A stretch of DNA of 24,245 nucleotides from Prevotella sp. UBA5387 (GTDB lineage: Bacteria > Bacteroidota > Bacteroidia > Bacteroidales > Bacteroidaceae): contig DHOP01000106.1 in NCBI GenBank assembly GCA_002407775.1, positions 1 to 24,245 on the forward strand, written 5' to 3'. Under the pieces are notes generated by a model that did not search any database, had not been told where the DNA came from, and saw nothing but the letters and a program-made list of their open reading frames with translations. A program made the translations under genes and the position numbers. Every line of letters starts with the position of its first letter. Position 1 is the first letter of the stretch. Positions 1 to 6,728 of this stretch are shown piece by piece.

Positions 1-110
1 TTTTCGCACTTACTATTTGAATGTCCAAAAACTGAGAAGACAATGTGCTTTTTGGATTATGATAAAGTTGCCGTTAAGGCATCAATCGCAGGCCTAAATA
101 TGATTTTTTT
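1..110. other. Left-edge noncoding sequence, no gene seen
   Basis: I see no convincing coding sequence or RNA here. Bases around 70-91 (ending in ATCAATCGCAG) loosely resemble the 22-bp unit of the neighbouring array and may be a decayed extra copy. Confidence 0.4.
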
Positions 111-242
111 GCGAAAGGATATCAATGGCGTTGCGATTAGTGCCTAAAGGCATTGCGATTCGATACTAATGGCATTGCGAAAGGATACTAAACGCATTGC
201 GAAAGGATACTAATCGCGGTGCCAAAGGATAGCTATCGCACG
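111..242. repeat. 22-bp tandem repeat array, six units
   Basis: Six consecutive 22-bp units start at 111, 133, 155, 177, 199 and 221, with no spacer between them. The core is GCGAAAGGATACTAA followed by a variable NNGCATT end. Units 4 and 5 are nearly identical; units 2 and 3 carry GCGATT instead of GCGAAA; the sixth is the most diverged and runs into the direct repeat flanking the IS. A minisatellite with about two helical turns per unit; function unknown. It is not a CRISPR array because there are no unique spacers. Confidence 0.85.
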
Positions 243-258
243 TCAATATCTTTCTTGT
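234..258. repeat. Left copy of 25-bp direct repeat flanking the IS
   Basis: Bases 234-258 are identical to 1882-1906; identity runs on to 260/1908 if the TG of the IS end is counted. The copy ends exactly where the IS inverted repeat begins. Its first nine bases overlap the last unit of the 22-bp array. Confidence 0.85.
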
Positions 259-284
259 TGACTTTACCTGATTTCACTAGACAC
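259..284. repeat. IS terminal inverted repeat (3' end of element)
   Basis: Starts TGACTT and ends TAGACAC. It matches the reverse complement of 1856-1881 at 20 of 26 positions. A second TAGACAC box lies just inside at 310-316 and could be an internal transposase-binding repeat. Confidence 0.75.
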
Positions 285-476
285 TTTCCTGCTATATTAA
301 TTGAACCAGTAGACACTATATTTTTATCCATCCTGATTCATTATACACAATGGTGCAAGTCGTGCTGTTTTGCTTGACAGTCTAAGTGTTCCGAACACAA
401 CCAGCCCTGGGTTGCCCGCTTGGCAAGACGGTATGCCCCTTGACGGGACATCCTGCTTTTTGTCAGGATTGCCGCA
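285..476. other. Noncoding 3' tail of the IS
   Basis: About 190 bp between the inverted repeat and the orfB stop with no supported gene. A short hairpin (ATCCTG at 450-455 with CAGGAT at 464-469) lies just downstream of orfB and might end its transcript; the stem is only 6 bp, so this is weak. Confidence 0.4.
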
Positions 477-1460
477 TTACTCCCCCGCCCAGACTTGTCG
501 TTTGGCCGGTAAAGTTACTCCCTTTATTTCAACCACGCCGTCTTTTCCCCGATAAAGTTTGTCCTTCCACACCCTTCTCTGCACTCCCCGCTCCATGTGT
601 GCCACCGACGGAGTCTTGTAGCCGATGCTCATGTGCGGCCGTCTCTCGTTGTAGAAGCGGATGAAGCGCCCCACCACTTCCCTGGCATGCTCCACGGAGG
701 CGAACCGGCGCCGGCGGTAGACGCACTCGTCCTTGACGATGCCGTTGACGCGCTCGGCCACGGCGTTGTCCGTGGGCTTGTGGTCCTCGGTCATCGAGAT
801 GGAGATGCCGTGGGACTTGAGCATGGCCACATAGTCGTCGCAGCAGTACTGCACGCCGCGGTCGGAGTGGTGGGTCAGCCCCCCGAGGCCGTCCCTGCCC
901 GCCATCTCCACGGCTTGGGCCACCGCCTGGCCCAGGGCCTCCATGGAGGACGAGGCCCTGAGCGTGTCCCCCAGCGTCCAGCCCACGACCTTGCGGGAGT
1001 ACGCGTCGGTGACGAGGTGCAGGTAGCCGTTTCCCCCGGCCGTCGGGACATAGGTTATGTCCGCCACCCACAGCTGGTTGGCCGCCGTGGGGACCATGCC
1101 CCGCACCAGGTTCCTCCACTTGTGGTAGCGATGGTTGGAGTTCGTCGTGTGGCGCGGCTTCGGCGGGGGGAGCATCAGGCCGTGACGGCGGAGGACCGCG
1201 TAGAAGCGGTCACGCCCCATGGCGTAGTCGCGCCCATACATGTCCGTCATCATCAGCCATAGCTTATGGGCGCCGATGCCGGGGTCCTCCCGGCGTATCT
1301 CCCCTACGCTCCCGAGCAGTTCGCGCTCGCGGCTTGCCTGGCGCTCGACGTCGGCCTTCGACTGGTAGAAGGCCTGGCGACAATGGCCAAACAGCCGGCA
1401 GGCGAGGCTGACCTTGAGGCCATCCCCGCCGACCAGTTCCGTTGCTACTTGGCCCCATAT
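477..1460 (-). CDS. IS3-family transposase OrfB, expressed by frameshift
   Basis: This is the catalytic subunit of the IS transposase. The frame opens at a slippery A-run and runs to a TAA at 477-479, about 327 codons. The first part (1460 to about 1250) encodes the HTH_21-like region, for example GHCRQAFYQSKADVERQ. It is followed by an rve-type integrase core with the three acidic motifs ADITYV (D), HHSDRGVQY (D) and ERVNGIVKDE (E), in the spacing expected for the D-D-35-E triad. The first ATG in this frame, at 1253, would remove the N-terminal domain, so I infer translation as an OrfAB fusion of about 449 residues by -1 frameshifting. The reading frame is intact. The gene is much more GC-rich than its neighbours. 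Confidence 0.85.
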   Translation of the reverse strand: MWGQVATELVGGDGLKVSLACRLFGHCRQAFYQSKADVERQASRERELLGSVGEIRREDPGIGAHKLWLMMTDMYGRDYAMGRDRFYAVLRRHGLMLPPPKPRHTTNSNHRYHKWRNLVRGMVPTAANQLWVADITYVPTAGGNGYLHLVTDAYSRKVVGWTLGDTLRASSSMEALGQAVAQAVEMAGRDGLGGLTHHSDRGVQYCCDDYVAMLKSHGISISMTEDHKPTDNAVAERVNGIVKDECVYRRRRFASVEHAREVVGRFIRFYNERRPHMSIGYKTPSVAHMERGVQRRVWKDKLYRGKDGVVEIKGVTLPAKRQVWAGE

Positions 1461-1824
1461 TTTTTCGTATCTGGATGTCGAAGTACTCCTCCGCCCTGTC
1501 GATCATCATGTCGCGGGCCTTGGTCTCCAGCTCGGAGAAGGCCAGGGCCTTCTCCAGTTCCCTGATGCGCCTCCTCTGAGACGCGATCTCCTGACGGTAG
1601 TCGTCTTTGCTGCGGTTGGGCATCGTATCCTCCTGTGTTTCCTCCGACGGCAAAGATAAGGACTTTGCCGCTGTCCCGTAACGTTTTATCCACTGATTTA
1701 TTGAATACGCACAGGGGATTCCATGCAGCCTCGCAAACTGCAGCTTGCTCATGCCGGAGGCATGATACTCTCTTAGAAGATGGAGCTTCGCCTCTTCCGT
1801 GTACTTCGTTGGACTTTTCCTCAT
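1264..1824 (-). CDS. IS3-family transposase OrfA (helix-turn-helix)
   Basis: This is the DNA-binding subunit of the IS. It starts MRKSPTKYTEEAK and has an HTH_Tnp_1-type helix-turn-helix at about residues 8-50 (KLQFARLHGIPCAYSINQWIKRYG). A charged coiled-coil/leucine-zipper stretch follows at about residues 73-115 (RRRIRELEKALAFSELETKARDM), the usual dimerisation element of IS3 OrfA proteins. The meaningful protein ends near residue 121 at the slippery site. Beyond it, the zero frame stays open by chance in GC-rich DNA for about 60 more Pro/Arg/Gly-rich codons instead of stopping promptly, which is unusual for the family. Those last residues are probably not a functional domain. Confidence 0.8.
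   Translation of the reverse strand: MRKSPTKYTEEAKLHLLREYHASGMSKLQFARLHGIPCAYSINQWIKRYGTAAKSLSLPSEETQEDTMPNRSKDDYRQEIASQRRRIRELEKALAFSELETKARDMMIDRAEEYFDIQIRKNMGPSSNGTGRRGWPQGQPRLPAVWPLSPGLLPVEGRRRAPGKPRARTARERRGDTPGGPRHRRP
1459..1465 (-). promoter_or_regulatory. Probable -1 frameshift site between orfA and orfB
   Basis: The minus strand reads A AAA AAT in the orfA frame (CGA AAA AAT ATG). Slipping back one base joins OrfA to the frame GAA AAA ATA TGG that encodes OrfB. An A6 slippery heptamer at this place is the norm for IS3-family elements. I did not establish a downstream pseudoknot or stem. Confidence 0.7.
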
Positions 1825-1855
1825 AGGATTTACACTTTTTTATTGTTCATAAATT

Positions 1856-1881
1856 GTGTCTACCTATATCAGGATAAGTCA
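1856..1881. repeat. IS terminal inverted repeat (5' end of element)
   Basis: On the minus strand it begins TGACTTATCCTGAT and ends GTAGACAC, matching 259-284. The orfA start lies about 30 bp inside. Confidence 0.75.
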
Positions 1882-1906
1882 TATCGCACGTCAATATCTT
1901 TCTTGT
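1882..1906. repeat. Right copy of 25-bp direct repeat flanking the IS
   Basis: Identical to 234-258 and immediately adjacent to the IS end. The remaining sequence to 2002 is AT-rich and shows no gene and none of the 22-bp units found on the other side. Confidence 0.85.
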
Positions 1907-2002
1907 TGTTTTTCTGGACTTATTGCCTTACAATGTCGTGCAATTAATGAATGTTTTTAAAAGACAAAAAGGGTACAATGAATATTGATTGAGAGAGCTA
2001 GG

Positions 2003-2677
2003 TTAGTGGTTGATGAGTTGCTCTATGGAAGGAATTTCAATTCTCCCTCGACAGAGTTGGATGATGCCTGCGACATCCATGGCATGAAGAACATCGGACA
2101 CTTGCTCACGGTTGGCATTGACTTCTGCGGCAAGTCTGGTGCGCTTGATATGGAAAACCTTATGCCCAGCGGGATGTGTGCAATGATCCACAAAGAATCT
2201 GATGATGCGTTGCTCAAGTGTTTCGGGCACGCTTTTCCAGATTAAGTGTTTTTTCTTTTGATATGCCGTTGATAGGGAGTTAAGGAAATTGAGGCGGAAA
2301 ATGAGGGATTTGTCAGTGAGATGATGTGTCTCTTTCTTATCAATGCAGATGAGGTTGCATGGCGTGAGCGCAGTGATGGTACTGGTGTACAGTTGCGTCA
2401 AACCAAAAGTACACTCGGGTTGGATGGCGTACGGAGCTTTGGTTATCTCCTCAACAGAGTAGCCATGGTCGTCGGAAGAAGTGCTTACAATGACGTCACC
2501 ATCAATCAGCAGCAGTAGTTGCCCACTTCTACTTCCTTCCTTGACGATGGTGTCTCCAGCTTCTGCTTTACGGAAATCAAACTTAGTTTTGGAAATTACG
2601 GCTTCAAGGTCGACCTTGCTCATACCTACAAAGAGTGGCAGAGCAACGAGCTTATTATAAAGGCCGAACTTTTCCAT
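2003..2677 (-). CDS. Crp/Fnr-family transcriptional regulator
   Basis: A 224-residue protein with the two-part layout of the Crp/Fnr family. The cyclic-nucleotide-binding-like beta-barrel covers about residues 10-125, including GDTIVKEGSRSGQLLLLIDGDV. A C-terminal winged helix covers about residues 160-218, with recognition region RTRLAAEVNANREQVSDVLHAM followed by GIIQLCRGRIEI. Its ligand is unknown. The canonical cAMP-contact motif is not evident and there is no Fnr-type cysteine cluster, so it may bind another effector or none. It is the last gene of a six-gene run, 12 nt after apbE, and so could regulate that operon or respond to envelope or redox state; this is inference. Confidence 0.8.
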   Translation of the reverse strand: MEKFGLYNKLVALPLFVGMSKVDLEAVISKTKFDFRKAEAGDTIVKEGSRSGQLLLLIDGDVIVSTSSDDHGYSVEEITKAPYAIQPECTFGLTQLYTSTITALTPCNLICIDKKETHHLTDKSLIFRLNFLNSLSTAYQKKKHLIWKSVPETLEQRIIRFFVDHCTHPAGHKVFHIKRTRLAAEVNANREQVSDVLHAMDVAGIIQLCRGRIEIPSIEQLINH

Positions 2678-2689
2678 TATACCGTTGAG

Positions 2690-3715
2690 CTATTCCACAA
2701 TCTTGTTTTTCATGGAAGGGGAGTACCATACTTGATTTTTGCCTTGCTTATCTGAATAGATTAGATAAACCATCAGTTCGGAATGGTTTTCCAAAAGCTT
2801 CTTGGTCTTTTCCAACCCCATGACCATAAACGAGGTGGCATAGGCATCGGCCACTGCGCAACGATCGGCGATTACTGTCGCAGAAAGAATGTTGTGCTGA
2901 ACAGGATAACCCGTCTTTGGGTCAATGGTGTGGGCATACTTCCTTCCATTCTTATAGTAGAAGTTGCGGTAGTTGCCGCTAGTAGCCATGGCTTTGTCGG
3001 TAATGTTGAGTATAGTTTGCAACTCCTGATTGGTTTGCAGGGAATCATCCATTGGTTTGGTGACCCCAATCTTCCATGGCAAACGCTGTTCGCTGAGTCC
3101 ACAAGAAACAATCTCACCACCGATTTCTACCAAGAAATTCTTTACGCCTTGGCTTCTTAGATAATCCGCTACCACGTCCACGCCATACCCCTTGGCAATG
3201 GCGGCACAATCAAGCATGATGCGCGGGTCAGTCTTTATTACACGTCCACCCTGCAACTTTACCTTGTGGAAGCCCACAAAGTTGCGAAGTGAATCGACCA
3301 CGTGCTTGGAAGGAGTTTGTGATGACTTGAATCCAAAGCCCCAAACGTTGACTAGAGGCATCACAGTGATGTCAAAAGCACCGTCGGTTTTCTGCGAAAT
3401 ATCCTCAGATAGAGTAAAGACGTCAGTGAACATCTTGTTCAGTTCGACGGGTTTGTTTTGGTTAACGAGCGAAATGACTGAGTTGGGGTTGAAAGTGGAT
3501 AGCGCGTCATCCACCTTTTGTAGCTCTGCTTCTATGCCTTGTTTGAGATTGTCGTCGCTCTGATAAGTGACGTGATATGATGTGCCGAAGACCATTCCCT
3601 CGTCATGTTGGAATGGTATATTGCGCTGTTGCATGATGATCATCGCCGTGCCAACAATGAGTAGGGCGAGGAAAAGCAGCTGCGCGATGCGTTTTCTATT
3701 GCTTGTTTTGTTCAT
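2690..3715 (-). CDS. apbE: FAD:protein FMN transferase (ApbE family)
   Basis: Transfers FMN from FAD to a Thr in exported flavoproteins such as the Rnf and Na+-NQR subunits. The 341-residue protein has an N-terminal membrane anchor (about residues 11-28, LLFLALLIVGTAMIIM) and no lipobox. ApbE hallmarks are GTSYHVTYQ near residue 45, DAFDITVMPLVNVWGFG, the FAD/Mg2+ loop LDCAAIAKGYGVDVV, VEIGGEIVSCG, the HTIDPKTGYPV motif, and ADAYATSFMVMG, where the metal-binding Asp and Thr reside. Length is normal. It starts 2 nt after the DUF6048 gene and is followed 12 nt later by the Crp-like regulator, so it is co-transcribed. No flavinylation target is encoded in this window. Confidence 0.93.
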   Translation of the reverse strand: MNKTSNRKRIAQLLFLALLIVGTAMIIMQQRNIPFQHDEGMVFGTSYHVTYQSDDNLKQGIEAELQKVDDALSTFNPNSVISLVNQNKPVELNKMFTDVFTLSEDISQKTDGAFDITVMPLVNVWGFGFKSSQTPSKHVVDSLRNFVGFHKVKLQGGRVIKTDPRIMLDCAAIAKGYGVDVVADYLRSQGVKNFLVEIGGEIVSCGLSEQRLPWKIGVTKPMDDSLQTNQELQTILNITDKAMATSGNYRNFYYKNGRKYAHTIDPKTGYPVQHNILSATVIADRCAVADAYATSFMVMGLEKTKKLLENHSELMVYLIYSDKQGKNQVWYSPSMKNKIVE

Positions 3716-3717
3716 GA

Positions 3718-4428
3718 CTAGATATCTATTATGACATCAAATGTGCCGCCAAGTCTTGTGCCACCTTGCTTACCGAATCCAGGTACATACCATACATTTC
3801 CCATCGTCCCATCATTGTGGGCGATACGACGCTTATATCTTGCGCTCCAACCCAAATGTAGTGGCCCTACGATTTTCGCGTCGATGCCGGCCACTAGTTC
3901 GCCCCAATGGTAATTGGCACTGATGTTTTGACCAGAGAAAGGAATCGTTCCACCCCAAACCGGGTCTTTCACGTCAGGATGGTCGAGGTCGAACTTGAAA
4001 CTTGTGAATGCGTAACGGAAGCCGACGTAAAAACGATAGATGTCGTGCTTGTTTTTTAAGATGTTGAAATCAACACCTATTTTACCATAAGGTGCGGATG
4101 TCTTGTAAGAGGTGTTTGTGGTTATATCCTGATGGTTGGTTTGCCCAAGTCCCAGTTCTATGACAGGAAAATACTTGTCTTTAAGGTTCAATTTCAATCC
4201 AGCCTCGTACTGGCCATAGTCTGAGACTGCCTTCTGAATGAGTCCAACCACGTCTGCCTTTACCGAAAAGCCACGGAAAAGCGGTATGGAATCGTCTAGT
4301 TGTTTGAGCCGTAACTTCTCTGCTGCCTCCTTCTTCGATGTTTGAGCAGGGGAGGGAAGTATCGTCAACAGCATCAAACTAATAGCGATACTCCTTAAAA
4401 TAAACATAGAAATGCGTTGGAAGTGCAT
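3718..4428 (-). CDS. DUF6048 family exported protein
   Basis: A 236-residue protein with a signal peptide (FILRSIAISLMLLTILPSPA followed by Q). The mature part alternates short amphipathic strands (GFRYAFTSFKFDLD, HLGWSARYKRRIA, GTRLGGTFDVIIDI), suggesting a small outer-membrane beta-barrel; it ends in a hydrophobic/aromatic-type strand. I recognise it as DUF6048, a Bacteroidota-restricted family usually found directly after DUF6452, as here. The ATG at 4428 overlaps the upstream gene by 50 nt; an internal ATG at 4407 (MFILRS) would make a more compact signal peptide and shorten the overlap to 29 nt. Biochemical function is unknown. Confidence 0.75.
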   Translation of the reverse strand: MHFQRISMFILRSIAISLMLLTILPSPAQTSKKEAAEKLRLKQLDDSIPLFRGFSVKADVVGLIQKAVSDYGQYEAGLKLNLKDKYFPVIELGLGQTNHQDITTNTSYKTSAPYGKIGVDFNILKNKHDIYRFYVGFRYAFTSFKFDLDHPDVKDPVWGGTIPFSGQNISANYHWGELVAGIDAKIVGPLHLGWSARYKRRIAHNDGTMGNVWYVPGFGKQGGTRLGGTFDVIIDI

Positions 4429-4864
4429 CGTAGGTTACTTCTTTTTGGTTGATGACGATGGAATCTAAGGCGTTGCGGGTATAACGAATGCCCGTAACAG
4501 TATGGAAGAAATTGACTCCGCAATCTACTGAAACAAAGTGAGGATGATTCTCCTTGGCTATCCAAACCGTGTCCTTTATGGTGCCGGTTTGGAAGAAAAG
4601 TACGTCTTCATCTTGTCCATAGCTCATAGGAAGTGAGAACTTCTGTGCGCTTTGGAGTTGATTCAGCAATATCGAATCATTGCCGTTATGTAGCAGTGTG
4701 GAGATAGTGAGCACGTCAGTGAGCTTAGTAACGTTACCCTCAAGCTGAAAGTTAGCCGACACTGTGTTGTTGAGTGGGCAGTCCACACTGGAACAACTTG
4801 CCATGACAAGCATGGTAAAAAGCATCGCAACAAGCGATTTTTGATGGTGACGTACTTGTCTCAT
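4379..4864 (-). CDS. DUF6452 family lipoprotein
   Basis: A 161-residue predicted lipoprotein. MRQVRHHQ is followed by a hydrophobic stretch and the lipobox VMASC at about residues 20-24, so the mature protein would be lipidated at Cys24. The body is beta-rich with no catalytic motif I can see. The match to DUF6452 rests on overall resemblance and on its position before DUF6048. The start at 4864 is chosen over upstream in-frame ATGs because it gives the lipoprotein signal and makes an ATGA overlap with the stop of the glycosyltransferase gene. Probably functions with DUF6048 in the envelope; role unknown. Confidence 0.75.
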   Translation of the reverse strand: MRQVRHHQKSLVAMLFTMLVMASCSSVDCPLNNTVSANFQLEGNVTKLTDVLTISTLLHNGNDSILLNQLQSAQKFSLPMSYGQDEDVLFFQTGTIKDTVWIAKENHPHFVSVDCGVNFFHTVTGIRYTRNALDSIVINQKEVTYDALPTHFYVYFKEYRY

Positions 4865-5817
4865 CAGTCGATTGTTTTTTCTATCTGATAATCGTTGCGC
4901 TGAGGATTCTGACGAGTAAGAAGGTCGCCGATGAATCCAGCCAGGAAGAATTGAGAGCCAAGGATCAGTGCTGTGATTGCAATGTAGAACGAAGCATGGT
5001 TTGCAAGCAGGTCCCCATAGGTTCCATTGCAGAGATTTATGACTTTTTCGATGCCTAAATAACCCAGTGCAATAAATCCGATTAAGAACACAATACTGCC
5101 CAAAAAGCCGAACACATGCATGGGCTTCTTGCCGAAATTGGTAAGGAACCATAATGTGAGTAGGTCTAAATAACCGTTGAAGAAGCGGTTGATTCCAAAT
5201 TTTGATTTACCGTATTTGCGTGCCTGATGTTGTACAATCTTCTCTCCGATCTTGTCGAATCCAGCATTTTTGGCAAGATAAGGAATGTAACGGTGCATTT
5301 CGCCGTACACTTCGATGTTTTTTACGACATCCTTTCGATATGCCTTTAGGCCACAGTTGAAGTCATGGAGATTGTGTACTCCCGAGAACTTTCGTGCAGT
5401 AGCATTAAAGAGTTTGGTAGGGATGGTCTTTGTCAAGGGATCGTAGCGTTTTTGTTTCCACCCGCTCACAAGGTCGAAGCCCTCCTCTTTGATCATGCGA
5501 TATAGCTCTGGGATCTCATCAGGAGAGTCCTGCAGGTCGGCGTCCATGGTAATCACCACATCGCCCTGAGCCTTTTTAAATCCGCAAAAGAGTCCAGGAC
5601 TCTTACCATAATTACGGCGGAATTTAATGCCTTTTACGTTGTTGTTCTTTTTGCTAAGTTCCTCAATGACTCCCCAAGAGTTGTCAGTTGAGCCATCGTT
5701 AACAAAGATAATTTCATAGGAGAAGTGGTTAGCCTCCATCACTCGGTGAATCCAAGCTTGAAGTTCAGGTAAAGACTCCTCTTCATTAAAGAGAGGAACT
5801 ACAACAGATATATCCAT
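4864..5817 (-). CDS. GT2 family glycosyltransferase (polyprenyl-phosphate type)
   Basis: A 317-residue, DPM1/GtrB-like enzyme that would transfer a sugar from a nucleotide donor to a polyprenyl phosphate at the cytoplasmic face of the inner membrane. The N-terminal GT-A domain has VVVPLFNEEESLPEL (residues 5-19), the donor-site loop VNDGSTDNSW (39-48), and the metal-binding motif DADLQD (92-97). Two C-terminal membrane helices lie at about residues 240-262 and 277-300, matching the GtrB/ArnC architecture. The sugar cannot be read from sequence. The gene follows DUF4199 by 3 nt and its stop overlaps the next start (ATGA), so it is translationally coupled in the operon. Confidence 0.9.
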   Translation of the reverse strand: MDISVVVPLFNEEESLPELQAWIHRVMEANHFSYEIIFVNDGSTDNSWGVIEELSKKNNNVKGIKFRRNYGKSPGLFCGFKKAQGDVVITMDADLQDSPDEIPELYRMIKEEGFDLVSGWKQKRYDPLTKTIPTKLFNATARKFSGVHNLHDFNCGLKAYRKDVVKNIEVYGEMHRYIPYLAKNAGFDKIGEKIVQHQARKYGKSKFGINRFFNGYLDLLTLWFLTNFGKKPMHVFGFLGSIVFLIGFIALGYLGIEKVINLCNGTYGDLLANHASFYIAITALILGSQFFLAGFIGDLLTRQNPQRNDYQIEKTID

Positions 5818-5820
5818 ATT

Positions 5821-6369
5821 TTAGTTTCTGATTTTATTTGATGGCTTGGTCCTTCGGCAGATAAGGGCGATGGGCAAGCTAAATATGACACCGTAAAAAA
5901 GATTTTGCATCATGAGGGCAAATGAAAGTTCCAGTGGTGTAAGATCACCGATTAGGCTCATTCCTTGTTTCATCTGAGCCAACGTTTGGCTTATAGCTAC
6001 ATCGCCAGAAGCGTTTGCCTCTTCCATCATTTTGATGCTATTCATCAGTATAGTCATCATCGCGCCCTGGTCAAAGAAACGAAAGTAGACGTACTGTACT
6101 ATCACAAAGATGAGTGAGGCATAGAAAAAAGTATAACAAGAGAAAACAAATCCTCGCCTGAAAGATATGACCCCGTCGAGTGCATAGTCCCGGAAGCGTG
6201 AGAGTAGCCACCCTACGCAAAAGGGAGTTGACAGGGCAAGTAGGCTCCCGAATGAGGAACTGGGTGCCAATACTACTAGTAAGAAGCTCGCTATCCATAG
6301 TAGTGATAGAAACAAGCCGTACTGACGGGCGAAAGCCCTGACTTGTACGAGTGCAGCTACATTAATCAT
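5821..6369 (-). CDS. DUF4199 family membrane protein
   Basis: A small polytopic membrane protein of 182 residues with about four hydrophobic segments (near LFLSLLWIASFLLVVL, LLALSTPFCVGWLL, FFYASLIFVIVQYVYF and the C-terminal FYGVIFSLPIALI). A long soluble loop of about 45 residues separates the third and fourth. This layout matches DUF4199 of Bacteroidota, commonly encoded beside a GT2 enzyme. I choose the ATG at 6369: the in-frame TTG at 6381 is the end of the promoter -7 element TAACTTTG and cannot be transcribed. First gene of the six-gene operon. Function unknown; the context suggests support of lipid-linked glycan chemistry. Confidence 0.75.
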   Translation of the reverse strand: MINVAALVQVRAFARQYGLFLSLLWIASFLLVVLAPSSSFGSLLALSTPFCVGWLLSRFRDYALDGVISFRRGFVFSCYTFFYASLIFVIVQYVYFRFFDQGAMMTILMNSIKMMEEANASGDVAISQTLAQMKQGMSLIGDLTPLELSFALMMQNLFYGVIFSLPIALICRRTKPSNKIRN

Positions 6370-6378
6370 AATTGCTTG

Positions 6379-6386
6379 CAAAGTTA
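6379..6386 (-). promoter_or_regulatory. Promoter -7 element of the DUF4199-GT2-apbE-crp operon
   Basis: Minus-strand TAACTTTG matches the Bacteroidota -7 consensus TAnnTTTG. Only 9 nt separate it from the ATG at 6369, implying a very short 5' leader. I saw no convincing TTTG at -33. Confidence 0.6.
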
Positions 6387-6494
6387 CACATTATTATAGA
6401 ATAACCACATCAGACGTTGGCTGGTAGTTTCAAAAATTATGTTAAATCACTCCTGTTTTCCATGGTCGCACTTCTGTTTTCGCGTTTTAATACT

Positions 6495-6502
6495 TATCTT
6501 TG
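6495..6502 (+). promoter_or_regulatory. Promoter -7 element for SRP RNA and tRNA-Thr
   Basis: TATCTTTG fits TAnnTTTG, with a T-rich stretch upstream where -33 is expected. It lies 32 nt before the base of the SRP RNA helix. A small GTGCA-GAAA-TGCAC hairpin (6512-6525) falls in the transcribed leader. Confidence 0.6.
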
Positions 6503-6533
6503 CAGCCGCAAGTGCAGAAATGCACGGCATACA

Positions 6534-6631
6534 TGGGCAAGTCTCTTACGGTCAGCTCCCTCGGAATCCCCCAGGATGGGAACATAGCAAGGGTACTTGG
6601 TTGTAGCGGCGCGATAAGAATAGCTTGCCCA
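6534..6631 (+). ncRNA. ffs: Bacterial small signal recognition particle RNA (4.5S type)
   Basis: The ends form a perfect closing helix: TGGGCAAG (6534-6541) pairs with CTTGCCCA (6624-6631), giving a rod of 98 nt. At its tip is the conserved SRP helix 8: CCAGG (6571-6575), a stem ATG/CAT closed by the tetraloop GGAA (6579-6582), then AGCAAGG (6586-6592). This is the symmetric-loop and tetraloop arrangement bound by the Ffh M domain. The product guides membrane proteins to FtsY/SecYEG. It lies 3 nt upstream of tRNA-Thr and is probably processed from a shared transcript. The 5' end could lie earlier if the leader hairpin is retained. Confidence 0.82.
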
Positions 6632-6634
6632 CCT

Positions 6635-6708
6635 GCCTCTTTAGCTCAGTTGGCCAGAGCACGTGATTTGTAATCTCGGGGTCGTTGGTTCGAATCCGAC
6701 AAGAGGCT
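6635..6708 (+). tRNA. tRNA-Thr (anticodon TGT)
   Basis: A 74-nt cloverleaf: acceptor GCCTCTT pairs with AAGAGGC, D arm GCTC...GAGC, anticodon loop TTTGTAA giving TGT (reads ACA), T arm GTTGG-TTCGAAT-CCGAC, discriminator T. The anticodon stem CGTGA/TCTCG has one T-T mismatch. CCA is not encoded. Transcribed with the SRP RNA. Confidence 0.93.
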
Positions 6709-6728
6709 CAAAAAAATGGAATATTTAG

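Larger units (their letters stand above)
259..1881 (-). mobile_element. IS3-family insertion sequence (1623 bp)
   Basis: The element has imperfect terminal inverted repeats of 26 bp (20 of 26 matching) beginning TG and ending CA, as IS3-family elements do. It encodes an OrfA helix-turn-helix protein and an OrfB DDE integrase-like transposase on the minus strand, so its 5' end is at 1881. The coding part is strikingly GC-rich and the chromosome on both sides is AT-rich, which indicates recent acquisition from a different sequence background. It is bracketed by a perfect 25-bp direct repeat, far longer than the 3-5 bp duplications usual for IS3. All three catalytic motifs are present and no internal stop is seen apart from the expected frame change, so it may be active. 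Confidence 0.85.

Noticed and set aside
111..242. Possible CRISPR array
   Set aside because: Units follow one another directly at 22 bp with no unique spacers, and there are no cas genes.
529..1119. 196-codon minus-strand frame overlapping orfB
   Set aside because: A Gly/Pro/Arg-rich out-of-frame shadow of orfB; open only because GC-rich DNA has few stops.
597..1262. 221-codon plus-strand open frame opposite orfB
   Set aside because: It is the antisense shadow of the GC-rich transposase. Its product is a His/Val/Arg-rich sequence without recognisable motifs, while the minus strand has a complete DDE transposase.
4379..5152. 257-residue protein starting at 5152
   Set aside because: The first 96 or so codons lie inside the glycosyltransferase gene in another frame. 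The ATG at 4864 gives a proper lipoprotein signal and an ATGA overlap.
6370..6381. TTG start at 6381 for the DUF4199 gene
   Set aside because: The TTG forms the end of the -7 promoter element TAACTTTG, so it lies upstream of the transcript; the ATG at 6369 is used.
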